The notes under the pieces are model-generated. The model had not been told where the DNA came from. It did no database searches and saw only the letters and a program-made list of their open reading frames with translations. A DNA stretch of 64,000 nucleotides. Source: Jejuia sp047345485 (GTDB lineage Bacteria > Bacteroidota > Bacteroidia > Flavobacteriales > Flavobacteriaceae). The stretch is from NCBI RefSeq assembly GCF_047345485.1, contig NZ_JBLFEN010000010.1, forward strand, positions 1 to 64,000. Direction: 5' to 3'. The position numbers and the translations under genes were made by a program. Below, in pieces: positions 26,019-35,002 of the stretch. Each line of letters opens with the position of its first letter. Within the stretch, counting starts at the first letter, position 1.

Positions 26019-27794
26019 ATGAATATGTCTAATCCGCAAGAATATTATAATACACATTTAGAAAAATACAAATTAAAATCTAAAAAGCTATACACACAAA
26101 TGGCTACTCTAAGTGTATTACGTTTAATGGTATTTTTAGCAACTAGCATTGGTATTTATTTTTGCTTTTCTTTTTGGCAAATAGCTGTTTTAATTGGTGT
26201 AGTTGGTACAGTATTATTTATTTATGTATTATCAAAGCACACGGATACTAAAAAACAAAAACAATTTTACGATGCTCTAGTAAAAATAAATACTGATGAA
26301 ATTACTATTGCATCAGGCGATTTTCATAATAGAGCAGATGGTTTAGAGTTACAAGACTCCAAGCATTATTATAGCTTAGATATCGATTTATTTGGAAAAG
26401 GTTCCTTTTTTCAATTTATAAATAGAACAAGTATTTCAGAAGGTGAAGTAGAACTAGCAAATGCATTAAAAGCAAATGCTATAGATAATGTGGAAACTAG
26501 GCAAAAGGCAATACAAGAGTTAGCATTAAAACCCAAATGGCGACAATTTTACAGTGCTAATGCTAGTTTGGTTGCTGTTGAAACTTCAGCAAATTCTATT
26601 ATAAAATGGTTAGAGTGCTATAAATCTTTTTTACCAAAATTAATAAAGTGGGTGCCTTTAGTTTTTACCACAATTACAGTATTGATAGTTGTGTTAACGG
26701 TAGCAGAAATTGTAAGTCAATTACTCATTGGCTATTGGTTGTTTTTTGGTTTAATACTTACGGGATTATATGTTAAAAAAATTAATCAATTGTCTGTAAA
26801 CGTAGATAAGGTTAAAGATACATTTAGGCAATATGCTATGTTGTTAGATTTAATTGAGAATGAAACTTTTAAAACAAAATTATTACAGCAAAAGCAACAT
26901 CAAATCACATCAGATAAAGAAAAAGCATCTGTAATATTTAAAAAACTATCCAAGTCGTTAGATGCGCTCGATAATAGAAATAATATTATTGGTGCTATTT
27001 TTGGAAATGGTTTGTTTTTAACCGATATAAAAAACACGTATCGTATTGAGCAATGGATAGCCCAATATGGTACAAAAGTTACAGACTGGTTTAATGCCGT
27101 ATCGTTTTTTGATGCTTATAATTCCTTAGCTAATTATACGTTTAATCATCCAGTATTTGTGTTTCCAAGTATTGCTAAAGATCGTAAAACTCTTGAAGTG
27201 AAAGCATTAGGACATCCGCTTATTGATACACAAAAAAGAGTAAATAGTGATGTTAGTATCACTGGCGAGCAGTTTTTTATAATTACTGGCGCAAATATGG
27301 CAGGAAAAAGTACGTTTTTAAGAACAATTTCTTTACATATTGTTATGGCAAACGTTGGGTTACCCGTTTGTGCAACATCTAGTGTGTACTACCCTGTAAA
27401 GCTTATTACAAGCATGAGAACATCAGATTCGTTAACAGATGATAGTTCTTATTTCTTTTCAGAATTAACCAGATTAAAATTTATAGTAGATACCATTAAA
27501 AACGAGCCTTACTTTATAGTGCTAGACGAAATATTAAAAGGCACAAATAGTACAGATAAAGCTATAGGTTCTAAAAAGTTTGTGGAGAAACTTGTAGCTA
27601 CTAATGCAACTGGTATTATTGCAACACACGATTTAAGTTTGTGCGATATGGCTAAGGAATTAGATGCTGTGAAAAACTACTATTTTGATGCCGAAATTAT
27701 AAATGATGAATTGTACTTTGATTATAAACTAAAACAAGGGATTTGTAAAAATATGAATGCTTCCTTTTTGTTGAAAAAAATGGATATCGTTTAA
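26019..27794 (+). CDS. Membrane-anchored MutS-like ATPase
   Basis: 591 residues. The C-terminal third is a MutS-family ABC ATPase: Walker A GANMAGKSTFLRTI (about residue 424), the signature-like segment MRTSDSLTDDSSYFFSEL and Walker B YFIVLDEILKGTNSTDKA, with the H-loop in GIIATHDLSL. The N-terminal part has two adjacent transmembrane helices (about residues 30-75) and a second pair (about 208-250), and there is no mismatch-recognition domain or FxE motif. It is therefore not the classical repair protein. The role of this membrane MutS-like family is unknown. It is alone between terminators. Confidence 0.85.
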   Translation: MNMSNPQEYYNTHLEKYKLKSKKLYTQMATLSVLRLMVFLATSIGIYFCFSFWQIAVLIGVVGTVLFIYVLSKHTDTKKQKQFYDALVKINTDEITIASGDFHNRADGLELQDSKHYYSLDIDLFGKGSFFQFINRTSISEGEVELANALKANAIDNVETRQKAIQELALKPKWRQFYSANASLVAVETSANSIIKWLECYKSFLPKLIKWVPLVFTTITVLIVVLTVAEIVSQLLIGYWLFFGLILTGLYVKKINQLSVNVDKVKDTFRQYAMLLDLIENETFKTKLLQQKQHQITSDKEKASVIFKKLSKSLDALDNRNNIIGAIFGNGLFLTDIKNTYRIEQWIAQYGTKVTDWFNAVSFFDAYNSLANYTFNHPVFVFPSIAKDRKTLEVKALGHPLIDTQKRVNSDVSITGEQFFIITGANMAGKSTFLRTISLHIVMANVGLPVCATSSVYYPVKLITSMRTSDSLTDDSSYFFSELTRLKFIVDTIKNEPYFIVLDEILKGTNSTDKAIGSKKFVEKLVATNATGIIATHDLSLCDMAKELDAVKNYYFDAEIINDELYFDYKLKQGICKNMNASFLLKKMDIV

Positions 27795-27863
27795 TCTGTG
27801 ATGAACGTGTAATTGTGACTTTATATAGACAGGTAGTGTCTAATTTATAAAGGATTACAGCTT

Positions 27864-28367
27864 ATGAAAAACGTGAAGAGATTTGTATTGTTATTGCTAT
27901 TAATTTTAACAGGTTCTATAGTATTTGCTCAAGAAGTAAAAGTGAATGATAACGTTTACGAAATAAAAAAAGACTTAATTTTTATAAATGATGTAGATGT
28001 TACTAATACGTTGTCAGAGGAAGAGAAATCTAAAATTTTAGCTGCATTTGAGCAAAAGAAGTTAGATATGGCTAAAGCTAAGTTATCTAAAGAAAAAATT
28101 GATAAGGCTGAAAAAGCACAAGAAAGGGCTGAGAAACAACAAAAGAAAGCGGAAAAAAAGCAAAAGAAAGCCGAAAAAGAAATGAAGCAAAAAGTTAAGG
28201 CCCAAACCAATTATGATAAAGCTATTAAAACTTACGAGGACGCTACAACTAAATACGAAAAATTAAAAAAGAAAGGTAAACTTTCGCCTATTGACGAAGA
28301 GAAATGGTTAGAGAAGATAGAAAAGTTGAATTCTAAAATAGAAAAAACGAAAGCTAAATTAAAATAA
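27864..28367 (+). CDS. Exported coiled-coil protein of unknown function
   Basis: 167 residues: signal peptide (MKNVKRFVLLLLLILTGSIVFAQ), a short globular stretch (EVKVNDNVYEIKKDLIFINDVDVTN), then a very Lys/Glu/Ala-rich coiled coil (about 60-130) with repeated KAEKKQ units and a further helix. It resembles small periplasmic coiled-coil proteins of Flavobacteria but I assign no family. A hairpin terminator follows. Confidence 0.7.
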   Translation: MKNVKRFVLLLLLILTGSIVFAQEVKVNDNVYEIKKDLIFINDVDVTNTLSEEEKSKILAAFEQKKLDMAKAKLSKEKIDKAEKAQERAEKQQKKAEKKQKKAEKEMKQKVKAQTNYDKAIKTYEDATTKYEKLKKKGKLSPIDEEKWLEKIEKLNSKIEKTKAKLK

Positions 28368-28428
28368 GACTTTTGCGGTATTTGCATAATATCTAGTTTG
28401 TTACTTTTAAAATAAGTAATATCTTAAG

Positions 28429-28464
28429 AGTCCAAAAAAACTTTAGTTTTATGGACTTTTTTTT
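28429..28464 (+). terminator. Intrinsic terminator
   Basis: AGTCC (28429) pairs with GGACT (28453-28457), with a second inner A/T-rich block, followed by eight T. It separates the coiled-coil gene from the nitrilase gene. Confidence 0.6.
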
Positions 28465-28495
28465 GTGATAAAATATTTAATCGTTAGAATTTAAT

Positions 28496-29278
28496 ATGCA
28501 AGACGACTTAAAAATAGCACTAATACAAAGCGATTTAGTTTGGGAAAACCCAGAGCAAAATCGCTTAAATTTCACTAAAAAAATAAATACTATTTCTCAT
28601 AGTGTTGATGTTATTATTCTTCCTGAAATGTTTACTAGTGGTTTTACAATGCATCCTAAAGATGTTGCCGAAACTATGGATGGTATTACGGTATCTTGGA
28701 TGAAAAATATGGCCAGTAAAATAAATGCTGCTATTACAGGAAGCATAGTAATTAAACACGGCGAAAATTATTTTAACCGTTTATTATTTGTAACACCCAC
28801 TGGCGAAATAATGTACTACGATAAACGCCACACATTTACTTTAGCAGGGGAAGATAAAGTATACACAGCAGGAAGCAAGAAAATTGTTATTACGTACAAA
28901 GGGTGGAAAATTTGCCCACTAATTTGTTATGATTTACGGTTTCCAGTTTGGGCAAGAAATACTGAGGGTTATGATGTTTTAATTTATGTAGCCAATTGGC
29001 CCAAACCAAGAATTGATGCTTGGAATGCCTTACTTAAAGCTAGAGCTATAGAAAATATGAGCTATTGTATTGGTGTAAATAGAGTAGGTTTAGATGCTGA
29101 AAATAACACATATAATGGCTGTTCTGCAGTGTATGATGTTTTAGGTGAAAAATTAACAGACTTACAATTAAACCAAGAAGATATTCAAATGGTGAATTTG
29201 AGTAAAAATCATATCAATATTTATAGAAATACTTTAAAGTTTTTAGAGGATAGAGATGATTTTAGTCTTTTAAAGTAA
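28496..29278 (+). CDS. Nitrilase-family amidohydrolase, omega-amidase (YafV) type
   Basis: C-N hydrolase of 260 residues with the full catalytic triad: Glu44 in VIILPEMFTSGF, Lys110 in MYYDKRHTF and Cys144 in LICYDLRFPVWARN. The CYDLRFP context and FTLAGED segment match the omega-amidase/YafV branch, which hydrolyses 2-oxoglutaramate and similar keto-acid amides arising from glutamine transaminases. The enzyme is cytosolic. Its last 17 bases overlap the 3' end of the convergent Ig-like gene. Confidence 0.9.
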   Translation: MQDDLKIALIQSDLVWENPEQNRLNFTKKINTISHSVDVIILPEMFTSGFTMHPKDVAETMDGITVSWMKNMASKINAAITGSIVIKHGENYFNRLLFVTPTGEIMYYDKRHTFTLAGEDKVYTAGSKKIVITYKGWKICPLICYDLRFPVWARNTEGYDVLIYVANWPKPRIDAWNALLKARAIENMSYCIGVNRVGLDAENNTYNGCSAVYDVLGEKLTDLQLNQEDIQMVNLSKNHINIYRNTLKFLEDRDDFSLLK

Positions 29279-30875
29279 AACTGGTTTCTTGTTCCCAACC
29301 TGCGCGTACTTCATCAATTTGCGTTTCAGAGTGTTTTACAACCTCTGGTTGAGTTTTAAGAAGGTAATTACCAGTATCAAATACTTTATTTCCGTTAGAA
29401 TCAAAAATCACCCTAATAAAATAATTTCCAGGACTAATATTCAAAAAATCAAATACTCTCTCTTCAGTGGCGTATTGTTCATATTTAATCTCGCCTTTTT
29501 CGGTGGTTAGTTGCACAATTATAGGGTAAACCGCATTAAAAATATTTAAACGTAAATTACCATAGCTATCCTGCTTTCTTGTGCTTAGAGAGTATCTAAT
29601 AGTGTCATTTGTATTACTAAAAAAATCGGTAAAAGCTTCAGGTAGTACTTGTATATTATAAGAGTTATCCTCTGTTTTATCAAAACCTAAAGTGTAAGCA
29701 TTATTTAAAGTATCAAAAGACTTTACAGAAAATTCGATAGGTAAAGAGTCTTTGTCCATCATCGAAATTTTAGAAGCATCAAATCTTACAAACGGAATAT
29801 TTCCAGAAATTTTAAAATCTTCATCATAACTAATAGTTCCGCTAGGTGTTGCTTCTAATATTAAAGAATCACGTTCTTTGTCTTTAATTCTTACCGTATA
29901 AGATTTAGTAACTTGTGGATGTTTAATATTTAAAACTAGCGAGTCTAATTCTAGTTTTGGGGTGTACCAATAGTATAAAGTATCTGTTTTTTTGTCTTTA
30001 GTAATTTTATAGTCAAAATCTTCAGGTACTTCAGACTCTAAAGTAAACTTTACACCTTCAGGATCGCCTTCATAACCAATCATTATTTTTTCTCCGTTTA
30101 CAAGTAATGGTCTAGTAGGTTTGAAATCATTAATTTCATTAAACAATTTTAAATTATAAGTACTATCAGTGGGCAATGTTATAAACTCTTTTTTAAAAGC
30201 AATCTGATCTGATTTTTGCTGAAATTTATTATCTCCATTTTTATCTTTCAAAGCTACTAACATATACTTGCCAGCTTTAGCATTTTCAATGGTATAAGTA
30301 GTAAGGCTATCTAGTGTGTTAGTAATGTATTTTGGTGTTTCTTTGTACACTATAGAATCTGTGAATGTAGAGTCTACTTCAAATAACATTACAGAAACAA
30401 AGGTTTCTGGTTCTCGTAATAAAGCATCTGTAATGGTTCCAGATACTGTTAAAGAATCTATAGTATTTCCTGTAGAAAATACATAACGATAATAAGTATA
30501 AGGGTTGCCTTCATTATTATCCTCTATACTATTACCAAAATTAAAGGCATAGGTAGTATTTGGCGGTAAAGTATCATATATTCTTATTCTAATCATTTTA
30601 CTGGCGCTACCTAAAGGTGTAATTTCAGGTTGCGTTTTCATTGGTGGCGAAATAATTAATTGTTTCTGTAAATTTTTAATTTTGATGTATTCGTCAAAAA
30701 CAATTTTTATTTCTTTTTCCTTAAAATTAGTAGAGTAGTTTTCTGGAGATGTGCTTACAATTTTAGGTGGTGTAATATCTTTGTCTCCACCTTCTGGCGT
30801 ACCTCTATTGGCACAGTTTATAAAAATACAGCCTATAATTACTGCTAAAAGAAAGTTAAAAAACGTGTTACGCAT
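29262..30875 (-). CDS. Exported Ig-like (Big_5) domain protein
   Basis: 537 residues. The N-terminus is a signal sequence ending with Cys at residue 21 (IGCIFINC), a possible but imperfect lipobox. Then come the conserved ANRGTPEGGDKDITPPK and an Ig-like Big_5 domain (about 37-135, STSPENYSTNFKEKEIKIVF). Beta-rich segments fill the rest, with a late SdrB-like ISPGNYFIRVIFDSNGNKVFD segment and an N-terminal counterpart KAGKYMLVALKDKNGDNKF. It is common in Flavobacteria, probably surface-exposed or periplasmic, function unknown. The comF gene lies just upstream on the same strand. Confidence 0.8.
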   Translation of the reverse strand: MRNTFFNFLLAVIIGCIFINCANRGTPEGGDKDITPPKIVSTSPENYSTNFKEKEIKIVFDEYIKIKNLQKQLIISPPMKTQPEITPLGSASKMIRIRIYDTLPPNTTYAFNFGNSIEDNNEGNPYTYYRYVFSTGNTIDSLTVSGTITDALLREPETFVSVMLFEVDSTFTDSIVYKETPKYITNTLDSLTTYTIENAKAGKYMLVALKDKNGDNKFQQKSDQIAFKKEFITLPTDSTYNLKLFNEINDFKPTRPLLVNGEKIMIGYEGDPEGVKFTLESEVPEDFDYKITKDKKTDTLYYWYTPKLELDSLVLNIKHPQVTKSYTVRIKDKERDSLILEATPSGTISYDEDFKISGNIPFVRFDASKISMMDKDSLPIEFSVKSFDTLNNAYTLGFDKTEDNSYNIQVLPEAFTDFFSNTNDTIRYSLSTRKQDSYGNLRLNIFNAVYPIIVQLTTEKGEIKYEQYATEERVFDFLNISPGNYFIRVIFDSNGNKVFDTGNYLLKTQPEVVKHSETQIDEVRAGWEQETSFTLKD

Positions 30876-30938
30876 TACTTTAATTAAATTTTAAGCAAAC
30901 CTACATAAAATTTACCTTAAAATTAAACGTAAAATTTA

Positions 30939-31613
30939 CTAAGCTATTGCCATGGTAGCAATACTTATTTTTATAATTTTTGCTTGATTTAGTGCTGAAG
31001 TGCAAGCCTCTAAAGTAGCACCGGTAGTAATAATATCATCTACTAAAAGCACATGTTTGTTTTCTATTTTTAAGATGTTTTTTACAGCAAACAATTCATT
31101 ATTATTTTGCCATCTTGCTAAACGTCCTTTGGTGGTTTGCGATTTGGTATTCGATATTTTTACCAAAACATCATCTACATACTCCGCATCAATAGCATTT
31201 GCAATTTGTTGCCCAAATTTAGTAACTTGGTTGTACCCTCGCTTTTTAAGTTTTTTTGCATACATGGGCACAGGTATTACCATATCAATAGCCTTGTAAG
31301 CTTCAATTTGAGCCAATTCTCCACCCAACCAATCGCCTAAAAGTTTACCAATATGCTCATAGCCTCTGTATTTTAAACCGTGTATCAATTGTTGTACAGG
31401 GCCATCTTTTTCAAACCTAAACAATGCCGTGGCATGCTCTAGTTTTGCTCTACCTCTCAAAACTTTTTTAACACTATCGTTATTATTAAAATGAAAATCA
31501 GTAACCGGTAAATCATGCCTGCAATCAATACAAATAGTGTATTCATTATCAGAAAGATGATGAGAACAGGCGTAACACACCCTTGGAAAAAATAGATTAA
31601 TGAGGGATTTCAA
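30939..31613 (-). CDS. ComF family protein (phosphoribosyltransferase fold)
   Basis: 224 residues. It has an N-terminal zinc-ribbon-like segment with two Cys pairs (CYAC and CIDC, residues about 13-31). The phosphoribosyltransferase domain follows, with the PRPP loop HVLLVDDIITTGATLEAC (about residue 185) and VPVPMYAKKLKKRGYNQ-like core (here VIPVPMYAKKLKKRGYNQ). ComF is linked to DNA uptake in naturally competent bacteria; its biochemical role is unsettled. The start is a TTG at 31613: an in-frame stop lies two codons upstream and no ATG is available before the Cys motif. Confidence 0.88.
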   Translation of the reverse strand: MKSLINLFFPRVCYACSHHLSDNEYTICIDCRHDLPVTDFHFNNNDSVKKVLRGRAKLEHATALFRFEKDGPVQQLIHGLKYRGYEHIGKLLGDWLGGELAQIEAYKAIDMVIPVPMYAKKLKKRGYNQVTKFGQQIANAIDAEYVDDVLVKISNTKSQTTKGRLARWQNNNELFAVKNILKIENKHVLLVDDIITTGATLEACTSALNQAKIIKISIATMAIA

Positions 31614-31749
31614 AATTTAAATATCTATTAAAATTACAAAATGCAGGAAATAATAGCAAGATAAAGTTAAAAATAACTAATATTTTTTAAAATGCTAATT
31701 ATCTGAATATCAATACATATATGTTTATAAATTTTTTTTTAAATAAAAT

Positions 31750-32136
31750 GATTACTCTAAACTATCTCATGACTGTGCCAACTACTTATTAAACCAATAT
31801 TTAGGTGGAGGCCAATTTACACTTGGCGAAAATTACTATGGTTCGGCAGGAGTACCAGAATTTAATAGCCCGTTCAATCCAAATATAGCCATTGGTACAA
31901 ATTTAAATGCTATTGCCAAACGCGATGAGTTTACCTATTTAAATAATGTATTAGCAGCACTATTAAACGATAGCGTACATAGGCCAGAATATAAAGGGCA
32001 AATTATAAGGGAGGTTTTTCAGGCTAACAATATAAATATACCATTAGGTTTAGATAATGCAACACTAGCCAATTACTTTAATTTTGAACCTACAGAAGCA
32101 GACAAGATACGTATTGATCATGCCAGAGGGCATGGC
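31750..32136 (+). pseudogene. Start-less upstream part of the toxin gene (5'-truncated remnant)
   Basis: About 129 codons are open in frame with the 32137-33417 gene, directly after a TAA at 31744-31746. They contain no ATG, GTG or TTG until the GTG at 32137. The translation is protein-like and soluble (for example CANYLLNQYLGGGQFTLGEN and IIREVFQANNINIPLG), not random. This looks like the middle of a formerly larger protein whose 5' end was lost next to a poly-T tract at about 31730-31740. It may equally be a displaced C-terminal effector cassette. An ATG at 31749 is in another frame and stops after 14 codons. Confidence 0.6.
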
Positions 32137-33417
32137 GTGAAAAGCAATTTAGATCAATATTTAAAAGATCTCAAGGCATTTCATGAAGACGTACAAGATA
32201 TGTTACAAAATGCACCATCGGGTATGGATCAATTGGCCTATGTAGATTATGAAAATAGGGTAGCAGAAGTATTAAATTTTACCAATGATGATGGCGCAAT
32301 GGCTATTGCCGATATGTTTACCAACGAGATAGCCAGAAATAATTTTTTAAAGCTACAACACCACCAAGCAATTACTGATAGTGCTCATGATATTCTAGAA
32401 ACAGGATTTGCAGAAGGGTTGGAGTTTACCAAGATGGTAGATCGAGACCCCGAAGGATTGCGGCTTGTAAATCAAGAAGTAGCAGAAATATCTGCTATAG
32501 ATGATATTGCCGAAGATATAGGAGAAAATGGTAGCAGTTTTTGGCCTCAAAATGCAGAAGAATGGCAGGCTTTTGGTGAGATGATGGTGCCCTTACTTGG
32601 TGAAATATTAATAGGCTTTACCCCTGCAGGCGATTATTACGACCTTTTAAACTCCATAGATTCAGGTGACGTATTAGGTGCTTCTTTAGCTATTGGTGGT
32701 ATAATAATTAGTTCTACAAGTTTAGGGCCTATAAAAGGTGCTATAAAAGGTGCTAGGGCTTTTAGGAAAGCTTTAAAGTTATATCGTAAAGTAAGAGGTG
32801 TTTTAGGGGCAGTGAGTAAAGTTACTAAAAAAGGATATCAAGTTGTAGTTGAAGCAGGTCAGTTAGTTTTAAAGAAAGCAGGTGAAGTTATTGCCAGAGG
32901 AGATGATGCTGTTAAAAAACTTTTAAGAGCACTAGATAAAACTTTAGATGCTATTTATGATACTCAAAAAGGTGTGATAGATAAGTTTAGAGGAAACACT
33001 ATAAAAGGTGCAAGTAGAAATGCTAAAGGTGTTTTTGGAGAAGTTGCTACAGATGTTAAATTTGCAGAGAATGGATTTGAAGCATTACATATTAGAAAAG
33101 GACAAAATGGAGATTTGCTAGATGGTTGGGGAGAATCTGGTATTGATCATGTATTTAGAAAAGATGGAAAGTTTTATATTATTGAATCTAAATATGGATC
33201 GGCTAGATTAGGAAATACTTTGGATGGTAAACAAATGAGTGATAATTGGATTAGAGGTGGAACAAGGTTGTTAGATGCAGTTGGACCTGGTACAGCAAGC
33301 GATATTTTGCGTGATGGATATATACGGGTTTTATCTACTGTGACTGAAAATGGAACAACTGTATTAAAAAAATTAGATAGATTTGGTAATGTAATTGGGA
33401 TTTTTACGTTTAATTGA
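32137..33417 (+). CDS. Polymorphic toxin fragment with C-terminal PoNe-like PD-(D/E)xK nuclease domain
   Basis: 426 residues from a GTG that may not be a true start. The central hydrophobic stretch (about 149-215, with VPLLGEILIGFTPAGDYYDLL and ASLAIGGIIISSTSLGP) resembles the pre-toxin regions found before effector domains. The C-terminal 140 residues fit a PD-(D/E)xK nuclease: Asp337 in GIDHVF, then Glu350 and Lys352 in YIIESKYG, and QMSDNW at 366-371. That motif set is what I recall for PoNe DNase effectors of polymorphic toxin and type VI systems. The immunity-like gene 3 bases downstream strongly supports this. No signal peptide, T9SS tail, VgrG, PAAR or Rhs repeats are present locally. 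Catalytic residues look intact, so the domain could be active if expressed. Confidence 0.7.
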   Translation: MKSNLDQYLKDLKAFHEDVQDMLQNAPSGMDQLAYVDYENRVAEVLNFTNDDGAMAIADMFTNEIARNNFLKLQHHQAITDSAHDILETGFAEGLEFTKMVDRDPEGLRLVNQEVAEISAIDDIAEDIGENGSSFWPQNAEEWQAFGEMMVPLLGEILIGFTPAGDYYDLLNSIDSGDVLGASLAIGGIIISSTSLGPIKGAIKGARAFRKALKLYRKVRGVLGAVSKVTKKGYQVVVEAGQLVLKKAGEVIARGDDAVKKLLRALDKTLDAIYDTQKGVIDKFRGNTIKGASRNAKGVFGEVATDVKFAENGFEALHIRKGQNGDLLDGWGESGIDHVFRKDGKFYIIESKYGSARLGNTLDGKQMSDNWIRGGTRLLDAVGPGTASDILRDGYIRVLSTVTENGTTVLKKLDRFGNVIGIFTFN

Positions 33418-33420
33418 TTT

Positions 33421-34230
33421 ATGAGAGATACAATAAAGGGGCTTGATTATTTTAGAAATTATATAGCTAACGGTAGTATACTGCACAAAAAGCGTGTTAA
33501 AGAAATATCTCAGAAAAAAGTACCAAAAGAAAGAATAGAAATAGTAAAAGCAGATATGTCCAAAAATCAGCTTTACATCTGTATTGCAAAATATTCAAGT
33601 GGATATCCAGTAGTAAATCTTTTAGAAGATTATTATTCTGCTGTCTATTTAAGCTATGAAGGATGGAAGGGGAAAGGATCTTGGAAAATTAATGATGGTG
33701 AAATTGATTTAAACCAATATGGAATAAGTGCATATAATCAAATGTTAAATATGTTGTCTTTAGGATATTTATTCAATATTCCTTCTGAAAAATTTCAGAC
33801 TTTAGTGGAAATAATAGATAGAGACGGAATTAAGGATGAATTATTTGAATTTATTATTTCTGCAAAACTATCTGATAGACAACCAATAGAATCAGAAAGT
33901 TATCAAAGGTATTTTGGTATTCCAGAAGCTTATAGCAGACTAAGAAACATTATTGATTTACCTAACAAAGAGGAAGCAGCAGAACAAATGGATATGTATT
34001 TAAAAAAAGATTGGTATAATATACAAAAGGATACGGGGGTTAAAGACCTACATAATAGTAGACATGATATTTATTATGGTTACTGGAGTTTTGAGGCTGC
34101 TGCAGTGGTTAAAATTATGGGGCTAGACGATAGCAGTTTTATTGATAACCAGTATTATCCAAAAGATTTAGTGCATCCACCAATGGAAGAGCCCAAGAAA
34201 AAGGGTTTTTTAGGCAGGTTGGGGCTATAA
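33421..34230 (+). CDS. PoNi-type immunity protein (DUF1910/DUF1911 architecture)
   Basis: 269 residues, no signal peptide, expected in the cytosol where it would bind and block the upstream nuclease. The C-terminal half carries the DUF1911-like block HNSRHDIYYGYWSFEAAA (Tyr219 onward) followed by DDSSFIDNQYYPKDLVHP. The N-terminal half (DTIKGLDYFRNYIANGSIL) fits the DUF1910-like part, and a basic tail KKKGFLGRLGL ends the protein. The ATG is 3 bases after the toxin stop, so the two are one transcript. The retained, undamaged immunity gene beside a truncated toxin is the pattern expected when the toxin domain is still harmful or when protection against kin is kept. Confidence 0.75.
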   Translation: MRDTIKGLDYFRNYIANGSILHKKRVKEISQKKVPKERIEIVKADMSKNQLYICIAKYSSGYPVVNLLEDYYSAVYLSYEGWKGKGSWKINDGEIDLNQYGISAYNQMLNMLSLGYLFNIPSEKFQTLVEIIDRDGIKDELFEFIISAKLSDRQPIESESYQRYFGIPEAYSRLRNIIDLPNKEEAAEQMDMYLKKDWYNIQKDTGVKDLHNSRHDIYYGYWSFEAAAVVKIMGLDDSSFIDNQYYPKDLVHPPMEEPKKKGFLGRLGL

Positions 34231-34262
34231 GATTATAATACTTTGACAATTTTAGCACCGAA

Positions 34263-34287
34263 GCCTAAAAACTTAGGTGTTTTTTTT
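34263..34287 (+). terminator. Probable terminator of the toxin-immunity pair
   Basis: GCCTAA (34263-34268) pairs with TTAGGT (34273-34278) around a short loop, followed two bases later by eight T. Confidence 0.55.
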
Positions 34288-34317
34288 AATGCCCTTAGAA
34301 AATAGAAAATAGAAAAA

Positions 34318-34965
34318 ATGAAAAAACAAATAGTACTGCTTGCTTTATGTGTGGCAAGTGTATGTAGTAGCCAAGAAAAAGAAGAACGGTTTACTATAAC
34401 AAAGGGGAATTGGCTGTTAGGTGGCTCCATAAATTACAGCTCACAAAAGAATAAAGAGGTTTCTGGAAACACAGAAACAACAGGTACAAGACTTATTGTG
34501 TCACCAAAAGTAGGTTATGCAATTAATGATAATTTGGTTATTGGTACAGGTATAGATTACCTACATGCGAACGGGCAAATAGCCCCTGAAACACAGTTTA
34601 GTGTCCCAAATTCAAAAAGCAATTTTATAGGTTTATCACCTTTTATAACAAGGTATTTTAACATTACTAAAGCATTACTTTTTGATGTAGAAGGGCAATT
34701 TAGTTATTCGGTTGGAAAAACAGAAAATACAGATATACCTTTAAGCTTAGATAGTACGTTTTTAGCAATAAATATAATTCCGGGTATTACGTATAGCATT
34801 AACAACAATCTAGCTTTTAAACTTAATTTAGGCGGGTTAAGCTATTTGAGGTTTAAAGCTGAAATTGAATCTGACTTCTCTGATACTAAAGAAACTCAGG
34901 ATAGTTTCGGATTTAATTTTCAAACGTCTAATCTAAGCGTTGGTGTAATCTATGTTTTGCGATAA
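34318..34965 (+). CDS. Outer-membrane beta-barrel protein, first of a tandem pair
   Basis: 215 residues: signal peptide (MKKQIVLLALCVASVCSS), then a mature start QEKEERFTITKGNWLLGGSIN and about eight amphipathic strands with conserved VSPKVGYAINDNLVIGTGID, ending in LSVGVIYVLR. This is the fold of small OmpA/OmpX-like barrels. It shares the KFTITKG-like opening and strand order with the next gene, so they are tandem duplicates. Function unknown. Confidence 0.75.
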   Translation: MKKQIVLLALCVASVCSSQEKEERFTITKGNWLLGGSINYSSQKNKEVSGNTETTGTRLIVSPKVGYAINDNLVIGTGIDYLHANGQIAPETQFSVPNSKSNFIGLSPFITRYFNITKALLFDVEGQFSYSVGKTENTDIPLSLDSTFLAINIIPGITYSINNNLAFKLNLGGLSYLRFKAEIESDFSDTKETQDSFGFNFQTSNLSVGVIYVLR

Positions 34966-35002
34966 ACCAACAAAAACAAGTAAAATCAATAAATTTAAAA
35001 TC

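Noticed and set aside
31749..31793. ATG-initiated frame just before the toxin remnant
   Set aside because: Out of frame with the toxin and stops after 14 codons; no sign of a programmed frameshift.
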